Assembly (NCBI GenBank): GCA_040755155.1
Contig: JBFMBP010000155.1
Coordinates: 1-43,516 of the forward strand
Reading direction: 5' to 3'
DNA length: 43,516 nt
Origin: Candidatus Omnitrophota bacterium
GTDB taxonomy: Bacteria; Hinthialibacterota; Hinthialibacteria; Hinthialibacterales; Hinthialibacteraceae
A model generated the notes under the pieces. It was given only the letters and a program-made list of their open reading frames with translations. It was not told where the DNA came from and searched no databases. This document shows, in pieces, positions 15,780-23,782 of this stretch (position 1 is its first letter; each line of letters opens with the position of its first letter). The position numbers and the translations under genes are program-made.

Positions 15780-16880
15780 ATGGAAACATTGACTTATTGC
15801 CGCAAGTGCGTTCTTCATTCCTCTCATCCGGGAATTGCCTTGGATGAAAACGGCGAATGCGATATCTGTCGTGGAGAAAACCGCAACCATTGGATCGAGA
15901 ACTACGAAGAGATCGCCTCCAATTACGAAAAATTTCAGTCCTACAAGCCAGCGAACGGCGATTACGAATCCGTATTGATGTTAAGCGGAGGGAAAGACAG
16001 CATTTACATGCTTTGGAAATTGATCCATGAAGAACAAAGAAAGATATTGGTTTATACGTACAACCATCCTTTCGAAAGCGACAACGCTATTCAAAACGTC
16101 CAGAAAGTGTTGGATAAGATGGATGTCCAACATCTTTACTTCACCGCTCATGCCAAATATAAGGCCTTGATGCGAAGCGTTTTCGCGAAAGAGAATCGCT
16201 CCCATCAATATCAGAGTGAAATGACGCCGTGCAAGGTTTGCTCTTCGTATATGACGTTGACAGGCTGCCTGATGGCGTTGCGGATGAATATTCCTTTCGT
16301 GTTGTATTGCGCCGATCCTATTCAGATCATCGTTTCGGAATCGTTTTCCAGCATCAAGCGGCTGATAAAATTGTTGATGGAATACGTCGATATCGATATG
16401 TTGAACTATGTCTTCGATTGCGAAATCGCTTCCCTTCTCGAAAAGCAAGACGAGGAACTTCCTACTGTCGTCTTTCCTTACATTAGCATTATCAACGATT
16501 ACGACAAAGATAAAATCGTATCCGTTATCAAAGCGAAAGGATTATACGATTCGAGTTCCATACAAACGTCCTGTTCGCTCTATCCTCTACTGGAATATTA
16601 CGCCTATAAAAATTTCCGTTGTTCCACGGCTTCGGTGGAAATCGCCGCCGCCGTACGCCAGGGATATCTCCCGCGCGAGGCGGCGTTGAACAATCTGAAA
16701 GAATATAAAAAAATATTCTACGATATGCTTTCCAAACCCGACCTCTCAGAAGAAGATAAACTATATATTCGGGATTTCGCAGAAAGACAAATTCCGGAAT
16801 CGAAGGAAGACGCCGATTACGTTTACGAAAAAATTATCGCCATCAAGGAAACCGCCAGGAAAATCGGCGTGGAATTATGA
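15780..16880 (+). CDS. PP-loop ATPase, N-acetyl-sugar amidotransferase-like
   Basis: A 366-residue protein; the ATG at 15780 follows AAAGGA, and the longer frame from 15663 is rejected. It opens with a zinc knuckle (YCRKCVLHSSHPGIALDENG then CDIC) followed by the ATP-pyrophosphatase loop LSGGKDSIYML, as in WbpG/PseA-type N-acetyl-sugar amidotransferases. A second cysteine pair (CKVC) lies near residue 150. These enzymes adenylate a sugar and transfer ammonia, usually for surface glycans or flagellin glycosylation. The match is to the family in general; a tRNA-thiolation-type PP-loop enzyme is an alternative. It follows the FliK-like gene by about 100 bp. Confidence 0.65.
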   Translation: METLTYCRKCVLHSSHPGIALDENGECDICRGENRNHWIENYEEIASNYEKFQSYKPANGDYESVLMLSGGKDSIYMLWKLIHEEQRKILVYTYNHPFESDNAIQNVQKVLDKMDVQHLYFTAHAKYKALMRSVFAKENRSHQYQSEMTPCKVCSSYMTLTGCLMALRMNIPFVLYCADPIQIIVSESFSSIKRLIKLLMEYVDIDMLNYVFDCEIASLLEKQDEELPTVVFPYISIINDYDKDKIVSVIKAKGLYDSSSIQTSCSLYPLLEYYAYKNFRCSTASVEIAAAVRQGYLPREAALNNLKEYKKIFYDMLSKPDLSEEDKLYIRDFAERQIPESKEDADYVYEKIIAIKETARKIGVEL

Positions 16881-16900
16881 TTTCCTACAAACATGGCCTC

Positions 16901-17362
16901 TTATTCGGAAGGCGGCGGATTGGGCGTTCGATCCGGAAAAATCAGTTCCGGATTTAGCGCTGGAGAATTATCTTCAATCGCTTTCCATTTGGGGAGATTC
17001 TTATCGCTTTCAAGGGCTAGAGCGCCGATCGCGAATAAGGATTCCTGAATTTTTTCCTGATCCCGCTGGGCGAGGGCTTCTTTGGCGTTTGCGATTTCCC
17101 GGCAGACGAGCAAGCGCCGCCGTTCCTCGCGGTCGGTGGATGCGGGAAGAGACAGATGGCGTTTTTCCAATTGGCCGATTAGGTTTTCGAGCTTGCCCCA
17201 GGATAAGGGTTGTTTCTTGCGCCGTCCAAAAAAATTCAAGGTACGGTCCAGATAATAAATGAACGTCCCGAAGATGACGATCGTAACTAAAGGCCAAACC
17301 AGCGCGGAAACCATTTGGGCATAGGCTTTTATGAATTCGACGATAAATTCGGGAATGCTCAT
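16901..17362 (-). CDS. Small membrane protein, function unknown
   Basis: A 153-residue protein starting at the ATG at 17360-17362; a TTG 18 bases upstream is a less likely start. One hydrophobic segment (about residues 17-38, LVWPLVTIVIFGTFIYYL) is followed by a basic RRKK stop-transfer stretch and a charged, probably helical cytoplasmic domain, then a proline-rich end. No family recognised. It converges with the PP-loop gene and is downstream of the cytidylate-kinase-like gene on the same strand at about 140 bp. Confidence 0.6.
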   Translation of the reverse strand: MSIPEFIVEFIKAYAQMVSALVWPLVTIVIFGTFIYYLDRTLNFFGRRKKQPLSWGKLENLIGQLEKRHLSLPASTDREERRRLLVCREIANAKEALAQRDQEKIQESLFAIGALALESDKNLPKWKAIEDNSPALNPELIFPDRTPNPPPSE

Positions 17363-17499
17363 TTTCGTCTCATGGCGCAAAACGTTTTATTCCCGCCGAA
17401 CCGGCGGAACGAGCAAAGCAATTCTCTCTCGTATTCCATACGAGTTATTATGCGGATTTCTTTCCTTCCGTTCTAGGCGATAGGAGAGCGAACGGAAGT

Positions 17500-18249
17500 C
17501 TAGGGCAATTTTTTGGCTCTGGTTCGTTTATCCCCCCCGGTTAATTCGAGAGACCATCCCCGGGCGCGTAAAGCGGATAAGGCGATTTTTACCGCCGCAT
17601 CCAGAGTTGTATTCTCCATATTAATCGTTAAATCGTAAACGCAGGGATCGTTGATATCGTGGCGATAATACCGTTTAATGAATTGGGCGCGTTCGCCATC
17701 AACGCGCTCGATCTCTTTCTCCGCCTCGGACGGTTCCACTCCGCGATAATCGGCCAAGTTGCGAATCCGGATTTCGATGGGGGCGATCAATCTCAAATGA
17801 AAGGCGTTTGTGCGGCGCAATAAAAAATTGGCTCCCCGTCCCAGGATCACGACGCCGCCTTGGAAGGAAATGGTTTTCACGGCTTCCGCCAAGGCGCGGA
17901 AATAATCGTCGCGCTCCACCAGCCGCTGGTTCAACATGCCTTGCACCCATATCTCCAACGCTGAGCGCTCGTGTTCGTCCAGCGATTCCACCATTTCGCT
18001 GCGTACGCCCATGTGTTCGGCGATGTAATTGACGATCTGCCGGTCAAAGAGACCGTAATGCAATTCATGGGCGAGCAGGTGAGCGAATTCCCTTCCCCGG
18101 CAGCCGCGCTGGCGGGAAAGCGTAACGACGGGTTTGGCTTTCGCGGGATGTTCCGCGCTTTCATCTAATTTCAGGCTTTCTTTATAAAGGGAGATTTCTT
18201 GGTTCCAGCGGTTGATTTGACGATTGACGATCTGATGAATATCGGTCAT
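17500..18249 (-). CDS. Cytidylate kinase-like family protein
   Basis: A 249-residue protein with a strong ribosome site (CAGGAGG) before its ATG. The core resembles the cytidylate kinase-like family: VVTLSRQRGCRGREFAHLLAHEL in place of the usual P-loop strand and helix, LFDRQIVNYIAEHMGV, a GGVVILGRGANFLL segment, the basic LID-like stretch RRTNAFHLRLIAP, and RIRNLADYRGV with a late YDLTINMENTTLDAA strand. These proteins are kinase-like and of mostly unknown substrate, often outside nucleotide metabolism. Downstream of hypB on the same strand with a 128-bp gap, so co-transcription is uncertain. Confidence 0.75.
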   Translation of the reverse strand: MTDIHQIVNRQINRWNQEISLYKESLKLDESAEHPAKAKPVVTLSRQRGCRGREFAHLLAHELHYGLFDRQIVNYIAEHMGVRSEMVESLDEHERSALEIWVQGMLNQRLVERDDYFRALAEAVKTISFQGGVVILGRGANFLLRRTNAFHLRLIAPIEIRIRNLADYRGVEPSEAEKEIERVDGERAQFIKRYYRHDINDPCVYDLTINMENTTLDAAVKIALSALRARGWSLELTGGDKRTRAKKLP

Positions 18250-18377
18250 ACCGGCGCCTCCTGTTTTGGAATCCTAGGGCGCCCTCTAAGGCCCCCCGCC
18301 TTTATTTTACTCGAAATCCATCTTTGGCGATCGAAATATTCCCTTTCCTTCGCAGCACGAAGAGTCGGGAGAAAATC

Positions 18378-19031
18378 TCAATTCCTCGCCGCCCTCAATT
18401 CTTCCAACCAGGAAAGGAATTCATCGAGACCATCGCCATTCTTAGCGGAAATTTTAAAAATTTCAATCTCCGGATTGGCGGCGAGAGCGTCCCGTTCCAT
18501 TCGTTCTACATCGCAATCGACGTACGGAAGAAGATCCAGTTTGGAGATGACCATCGCGGCGGAAACTCGCAGGGCGACTGGATATTTCGCCGGTTTGTCG
18601 CCGCCCTCCGTAACGGAAATGACGGCGATTTTGATATCCTCGCCGATCTCGCAACTGGCGGGACAAACGAGATTGCCGACGTTTTCGATGAACAAGAATT
18701 GCTTGTCCGGGATGGGAAATTCCGTCAAGGCGTTTTCCACCATCTTGGCGTCGAGGTGGCATGCGCCGATAGTGTTGATTTCATAGGCGGGCAGGCCGCA
18801 GCGTTCGATGCGCCGCTTATCTTCGTCCGTCTGCAAATCGCCTTCGATGACCGCCGCTTTGCCTTGCAGGCGCGGCGCCAGCGCTTCCAAGAGGCTGGTT
18901 TTTCCCGCGCCCGGCGAACCGATCAGGTTCACGGCGTAAATGCCTCTCTTGCGGAAATCGGCGCGCAAAGCTTCCGCGATTTCCCATCCTTTGGCTTTCA
19001 CTTTTCGATCGAGCTCAACCTTCGTCGTCAT
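18378..19031 (-). CDS. hypB: Hydrogenase nickel incorporation GTPase HypB
   Basis: A 217-residue protein of typical length for HypB without the histidine-rich N-terminal stretch some species carry. Motifs visible: P-loop LIGSPGAGKTS, EGDLQTDED, the metal-site GACHLDA, LFIENVGNLVCP with the metal-binding cysteine, and the guanine-specificity region VISKLDLLPY. HypB hydrolyses GTP to load nickel into [NiFe] hydrogenase with HypA. Its start overlaps the end of hypA by 17 bp, so the two are coupled. It lies about 11 kb from the hydrogenase structural genes in this window; other hyp genes are not present here. Confidence 0.95.
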   Translation of the reverse strand: MTTKVELDRKVKAKGWEIAEALRADFRKRGIYAVNLIGSPGAGKTSLLEALAPRLQGKAAVIEGDLQTDEDKRRIERCGLPAYEINTIGACHLDAKMVENALTEFPIPDKQFLFIENVGNLVCPASCEIGEDIKIAVISVTEGGDKPAKYPVALRVSAAMVISKLDLLPYVDCDVERMERDALAANPEIEIFKISAKNGDGLDEFLSWLEELRAARN

Positions 19032-19365
19032 CCAATTCGATTTCCTTTACGTAAAGTTCCATTCCCTCCGTCAGGACGGCTTTTCCGCCGCAAGCGGGGC
19101 AAATCGGTTCCGCATAACCGTCTGAGGAATAGCGTCCGCAATTCGCGCAGAACCATTCGGCGGCGGTCTCTTCGATTTCGATTTCCGCTCCCTCCATCAG
19201 GGTGCCTGCGGAGATGGCTTCGAGACAGAAGAATAAACTCGCCTTTTCCAGCCCGGAATACTTTCCCATGCGCAATTTAACGCGCAACGCTTTGCGCGCC
19301 CCATGCCGGCGCGCTTCCTCTTCCACGCAATTCAATATTTGTTCCGCAAATCCCAGCTCGTGCAT
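19015..19365 (-). CDS. hypA: Hydrogenase maturation metallochaperone HypA
   Basis: A 116-residue protein beginning M-H2-E-L, the conserved nickel-binding N-terminus of HypA. A zinc ribbon lies near residues 73-92 (CANC then CPAC). HypA delivers nickel to the hydrogenase large subunit with HypB, whose gene it overlaps. Length and motif order are normal. Confidence 0.95.
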   Translation of the reverse strand: MHELGFAEQILNCVEEEARRHGARKALRVKLRMGKYSGLEKASLFFCLEAISAGTLMEGAEIEIEETAAEWFCANCGRYSSDGYAEPICPACGGKAVLTEGMELYVKEIELDDDEG

Positions 19366-20063
19366 ACGATCGTTCCCGTTATGGGAGAGCGATTATTCCC
19401 ACTCCAAAAAAGCAGACGTTGGAGCAAATCCTCATTGGAAGATTCCCGGCGCGCCATTCGCGATTATGGCAAGAGATTTCTTTAGAACCTCGCCGGGAAT
19501 AGAGTAAAATAAGGATAAAACTTATGTTTCATCATTGTAACCGGTTCGCTCAAGACTAACAACATTCGCGGATGGAAACCTTTTTCAATAACTCATGTTA
19601 CGTATCCGGGAATACGGGCATCCCGCCCGCAAAAGCGAAAAACGATCGCATGAAAGCCCTTAACTTTTCTTGCGGGATATAGAAAAATGTTGACCGATGA
19701 GTCACTTACCGAGGAAAGGCACTCGGCGATGGCAGAAAGAAAAGCCCTGCCGCCCCGCCGTTGAAACGGCGGGCTATTGTCGTTTGCCCCTTTAAAGGGG
19801 CATATGAAAATAGCCCAGCCTTTCAAGGCTGGGATGGCGGTTTGCCCTTGCTACCCAACCTTTTGGGTACATTTTACGTGACTTATAAAAGTGTTTTCTT
19901 AGGAGTTGTCTTACGAAATAGACCCATAAAGAAACGGATTAAAATATCAGCAGTTAGATTCCATTGGAATTTTCGATGGAAGGCGGCTTTTTCTTTCGCC
20001 GAATTTTAACCTATTGGACCGGATTCCTATATCGGCGCTGGATATTTCGCGCCGCGATGCAGG
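19366..20063. repeat. Repeat-rich intergenic region
   Basis: No supported gene. It contains a 48-base dispersed repeat (19696-19743) shared with the end of the window, and four adjacent palindromes: 19754-19773, 19785-19802, 19814-19833 and 19852-19869. The second palindrome is itself enclosed by GGGCTAT/ATAGCCC arms, so the set can form a branched structure. Promoters for leftward hypAB and rightward cheA are expected here, but no clear -35/-10 pair stands out. Confidence 0.6.
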
Positions 20064-23000
20064 ATGACGTCATGGACGGTAGCTGTGGCCATCAAAGAAA
20101 CGATTAACGCTCTCTGCGCCAAACTCGCTTCCGAAAACCTAGCCAATCCCCAGGTATTAGCGGGAATTCATTCGCAATTCGAAGAGATTGGCCAATGGGC
20201 GAAGGAGCATTCCGAGCCGAACGTCATCGTCGCGGCGGAAGAGATGGCGAACCTGGTCGAAAAAATCATCTTGGAAGAAGTTCCGGATCGCGATGACTCT
20301 CTCGAAGCCGTCCGAAAGACGGCGTCCACACTTCTTGAACTTTATGGCGAAGAGGAAAAATCTGGAGGCGAGGACGCTGCGCCTCGAACGGATGCGCCGA
20401 AGATCGATATACAAGAGATCATCGAAACTCTTTCGGAAACATTAGTCTTATCCAACCTCAACGATATGCAGGTTTTAGCGGGAATTCATTCCCAGTTCGA
20501 AGCTATCGAACGCTGGGCGCAAACGCAATCCCAAACGAAAATCACGGCGGCGACAGCGGCAGCGATGAATATCATCGAAAAGTTGATTTTTCGGGAAATT
20601 CCCGATCCTTCCAGCGCCATCGATACAATCAATAAGACCGTTTCCGTATTGCAAGCCGCGATTTGCGAAGGCCGAAGAGAAAGCCAAACCGAATTCCCGC
20701 CGGAATTGGAACAATATCCATTCGAGAAAAAATCGCAACTATCGGCGCTGCTAACTCAGAGTAAAGCTCCACGCCAGGAATCCGCCGCATTATCTCCGCC
20801 TCCCGGCGTAGAAGAAGCCATGTTCGCCGATTTTCTCACTCGTCAGAACAGCGCCTTGGAAGAGATGGAAGAACTTTTTCTCATCTTGGAGAAAGAAGAC
20901 AATGAGGAGAATAAGCGCGCCCTGCATCGGTTGATTCATACCCTGAAAGGGGAATCCGGCATGTTAGGGCTGCACGACATCGAGCGCCTTTGTCATGCGG
21001 CGGAAGATTTGATCAAGCGAATTCAACCCAGCCTGATCATCGATATTCTTTTAAACGTGAAAGATTGGCTTTCGCAAACGTTCGACGCTTATGCGGGGAA
21101 AAAACCTAAACCTGAAGCGATCGACCGTCTCTTGAGGCAAATCGAAAAAGCGGAAGAACCGCTGGCGGAGGAAAAACCTGAAGCGCCGCCGCCTCCAGAA
21201 AGCGTAGAGCCTCCCGCCCCAATCGCCCTTCCCGCCGAAATGGATTTGGGAATTCTCCATGACTTCATTTCCGAGGCAATGGAGCATTTGGACGCTTCAG
21301 ACGTGCATCTTCTCACATTGGAAACGGAACCCACTCATGAGGAAGCCCTCAACGCCGTCTTCCGCGCATTCCATACCATCAAGGGCGTAGCAGGTTGCCT
21401 GGAACTGGGGGAAATTCGTTCGTTGGCTCACGAAGCGGAAAGTTTGTTGGATCGCGCCCGAAAAGGAAATCTCGTTTTGGAAGGGGAAGCGATCGATATC
21501 ACTTTCGCCGCTGTGGACGCGATGAAATATCTCGTCAACAATCTCAAAGAATCCTTGGCCTCTGGCGCTTCTCTATCTCCATACGAAGATTTACCCCAAG
21601 TCGTGGCCGGAATCCAGGCCGTAATATATGGGCGAAAAGAGGAAAAACCTCCCTCACCCATCAAAGCGGGTCCCATCCCGCATAAAGATGTTCAATTGCC
21701 GCCGAAAACACTAGCTGAACCCCAAATAAAACCAGCGCCCTCACCCGCGGTCCAATCCGCCGCCGTCCCAGCGACGGTGGAAAAATCGGTGACGGTTTCG
21801 CCAAGCGCCGTCACTCCCCCCTTGGCGGCGAAATCCTCGATGCCGGGTCAGGGCATTAAAATCAAGGAAGTGGTGAAAGTCGACGCCGCTCGTCTCGATC
21901 ACCTGGTGGAAACGATCGGCGAGCTGGTCATCGCCTTCTCTATGGTGCGGCAATCTTTCGAAAAAGAGGACATACACGCCCAGCGGTTGGACCGTCATCT
22001 CCGGCAGTTGGATAAAATTACCCGCGAGTTGCAGGGAATGGGAACGTCTTTGCGCATGGTTCCCATCCGCGCCACGTTCCAAAAGATGGCCCGTCTGGTT
22101 CGGGATTTATCCCACAAAACGAACAAGCCCATCGAGTTCGTCCTTTTCGGCGAAGATACGGAATTGGATAAGGCGGTTGTGGATAAGATCGGCGATCCGC
22201 TTGTGCACATGATGCGCAACGCCGTCGATCACGGCATCGAGGAGAGCAAGGAAAAACGGCGGCTAGCCAATAAGCCCGAAACGGGACGGATCGAATTGCG
22301 GGCTTTTCACAAAGGGGGGAATATTCTGATCGAAATCGAAGATGACGGGCGAGGGCTTGACCGCGAAGCCATCCTGGCCAAATCGCGAGAACGGGGCTTG
22401 ATCCGCGACGGCGACTCTCTCAGCGAACGCGATATTTTCAACCTGATCTTCGAACCGGGCTTTTCCACGGCGAAAAAGATCACCGAAGTGTCGGGACGGG
22501 GCGTGGGGATGGACGTGGTGAAACGCAACATCGAATCGCTGCGAGGGCAAGTGGAAATCCGCTCCGAATTCGGCAAGGGAAGCGTCTTCACCATACGGCT
22601 TCCGTTGACGTTGGCGATCATCGACGGAATGGTCGTCCGAGTGGGGAACGAGCGGTATATTCTACCCACACTTTCCATCATCCAATCGTTGCAACCGCGC
22701 CGCAGCGATCTTACCACCGTGATGGACCGGGGGGAGATGTTGAAACTGCAAGGCCGATTAGTGCCTATCTTTCGGCTGGGGCGACTCTTTCAATTGAAAA
22801 GACAAGAACCGGATCCTACGGAAGCATTGATCGTCGTGGTAGAAGACAACGAAAAATTGGCCGGGCTCCTCGTCGACGAATTGATCGGCCAGCAGCAGAT
22901 CGTCATCAAATCCATCGGTGAAATTTTTCAAGGATTGCCGGGGATTTCCGGTGGAGCGATCCTTCCGGACGGCCGCGTTGGTTTGATATTGGACGTGGGC

Positions 23001-23081
23001 GGATTGGTGCGGCTGGCGAACGACAGTACCGCCAAAAACCGTTCCCTGCGAGAATCGGCGGCGATTCCAGATGAGTACTAG
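20064..23081 (+). CDS. cheA: Chemotaxis histidine kinase CheA with two Hpt domains and duplicated N-terminal module
   Basis: A 1005-residue protein. Residues of about 11-95 and 118-200 are tandem copies of an 80-residue helical module sharing QVLAGIHSQFE.I..WA. Two Hpt domains follow, with phosphoryl histidines at about H292 (HTLKGESGML) and H437 (HTIKGVAGCL). After a Pro/Ala linker come the dimerisation helices (HLVETIGELVIAFSMV), the GHKL kinase core (N-box MMRNAVDHGIE, DDGRGLD, GRGVGMD) and a C-terminal CheW-like domain. It phosphorylates CheY and CheB in response to chemoreceptors. The ribosome site at 20064 is poor, so a nearby downstream start is possible. The TAG stop lies in the left arm of a fold-back element, so the native C-terminus may have been trimmed. 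Confidence 0.93.
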   Translation: MTSWTVAVAIKETINALCAKLASENLANPQVLAGIHSQFEEIGQWAKEHSEPNVIVAAEEMANLVEKIILEEVPDRDDSLEAVRKTASTLLELYGEEEKSGGEDAAPRTDAPKIDIQEIIETLSETLVLSNLNDMQVLAGIHSQFEAIERWAQTQSQTKITAATAAAMNIIEKLIFREIPDPSSAIDTINKTVSVLQAAICEGRRESQTEFPPELEQYPFEKKSQLSALLTQSKAPRQESAALSPPPGVEEAMFADFLTRQNSALEEMEELFLILEKEDNEENKRALHRLIHTLKGESGMLGLHDIERLCHAAEDLIKRIQPSLIIDILLNVKDWLSQTFDAYAGKKPKPEAIDRLLRQIEKAEEPLAEEKPEAPPPPESVEPPAPIALPAEMDLGILHDFISEAMEHLDASDVHLLTLETEPTHEEALNAVFRAFHTIKGVAGCLELGEIRSLAHEAESLLDRARKGNLVLEGEAIDITFAAVDAMKYLVNNLKESLASGASLSPYEDLPQVVAGIQAVIYGRKEEKPPSPIKAGPIPHKDVQLPPKTLAEPQIKPAPSPAVQSAAVPATVEKSVTVSPSAVTPPLAAKSSMPGQGIKIKEVVKVDAARLDHLVETIGELVIAFSMVRQSFEKEDIHAQRLDRHLRQLDKITRELQGMGTSLRMVPIRATFQKMARLVRDLSHKTNKPIEFVLFGEDTELDKAVVDKIGDPLVHMMRNAVDHGIEESKEKRRLANKPETGRIELRAFHKGGNILIEIEDDGRGLDREAILAKSRERGLIRDGDSLSERDIFNLIFEPGFSTAKKITEVSGRGVGMDVVKRNIESLRGQVEIRSEFGKGSVFTIRLPLTLAIIDGMVVRVGNERYILPTLSIIQSLQPRRSDLTTVMDRGEMLKLQGRLVPIFRLGRLFQLKRQEPDPTEALIVVVEDNEKLAGLLVDELIGQQQIVIKSIGEIFQGLPGISGGAILPDGRVGLILDVGGLVRLANDSTAKNRSLRESAAIPDEY

Positions 23082-23187
23082 TGGTTCATTTCATTTGAAA
23101 TAGTTCCCTCGCCCTCTGGGAGAGGGTTAGGGTGAGGGAGTTTTTCACAGTTTAATTACAAAAAATCAATTGAAATAGACCACTAGT
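23077..23187. repeat. Fold-back (MITE-like) element at the end of cheA
   Basis: The ends are ACTAGTGGT..ATTTCA and its inverted copy ACCACTAGT, pairing over about 18 bases with a few mismatches. Between them is the palindromic CCCTCGCCCTCTGGGAGAGG type segment common in dispersed bacterial repeats. No coding potential. The left arm supplies the cheA stop codon. Confidence 0.65.
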
Positions 23188-23224
23188 CTCATACCGATGA
23201 AAAACAGAAGGAGTCACGGAAAAA

Positions 23225-23743
23225 ATGAACGGCGAAAAAGTTTCCTCCCGCAATGGGGCCGATTCCGGCTTGGAGAGCAAAGCGGGTAAATATCTCACAT
23301 TCCGGCTGGGCAAGGAAGAGTATGGCCTCGAAATTATGAAAGTCGTGGAGATTATCGGCTTGATGGAAATCACAACGGTGCCGCGCACGCCCGATTTTGT
23401 GAGGGGAGTGATCAACTTACGGGGCAAAATCATTCCCGTCATCGATTTGCGGCGAAAATTCGAATTGCCTTCAAAGGAAGATACGGAAAGAACGTGCATT
23501 ATCGTCGTACAGATCGATCAATCCGTTTCCCAAGTTACGATGGGCGTTATCGTCGATGACGTCTCCGAGGTCGTCAATATCCGCGCCGAACAAATTGAAC
23601 CTACGCCTTCTTTTGGGGCGAATGTGAATACGGATTTCATTTTAGGCGTCGGCCAGGTTGGAAAAAACGTTATCATGCTGTTGGATATCGGCAAAATCCT
23701 TTCCTTCGAGGAGATCAGATTAATCGACCAGGTCTCGCACTGA
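23225..23743 (+). CDS. cheW: Chemotaxis coupling protein CheW
   Basis: A 172-residue protein of normal CheW length plus a 20-residue hydrophilic start. Core signatures: KYLTFRLGKEEYGLEI, the VPRTPDFVRGVINLRGKIIPVIDLR block, and later a GVIVDDVSEVVNI strand. CheW bridges chemoreceptors and CheA at the inner-membrane signalling array. A ribosome site (GGAG) precedes the ATG by about 14 bases, so slight start uncertainty remains. It lies between cheA and an MCP gene. Confidence 0.95.
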   Translation: MNGEKVSSRNGADSGLESKAGKYLTFRLGKEEYGLEIMKVVEIIGLMEITTVPRTPDFVRGVINLRGKIIPVIDLRRKFELPSKEDTERTCIIVVQIDQSVSQVTMGVIVDDVSEVVNIRAEQIEPTPSFGANVNTDFILGVGQVGKNVIMLLDIGKILSFEEIRLIDQVSH

Positions 23744-23782
23744 TGGATTGTGGCGGATAAAACGAATGGGAGAATGCAAATT

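Noticed and set aside
18324-19280. Plus-strand open frame across hypB and hypA
   Set aside because: It is antisense to two well-recognised genes with full motifs and has no protein features of its own.
19593-19826. Small minus-strand open frame in the repeat region
   Set aside because: It is made of palindromic repeat sequence and has no ribosome site.
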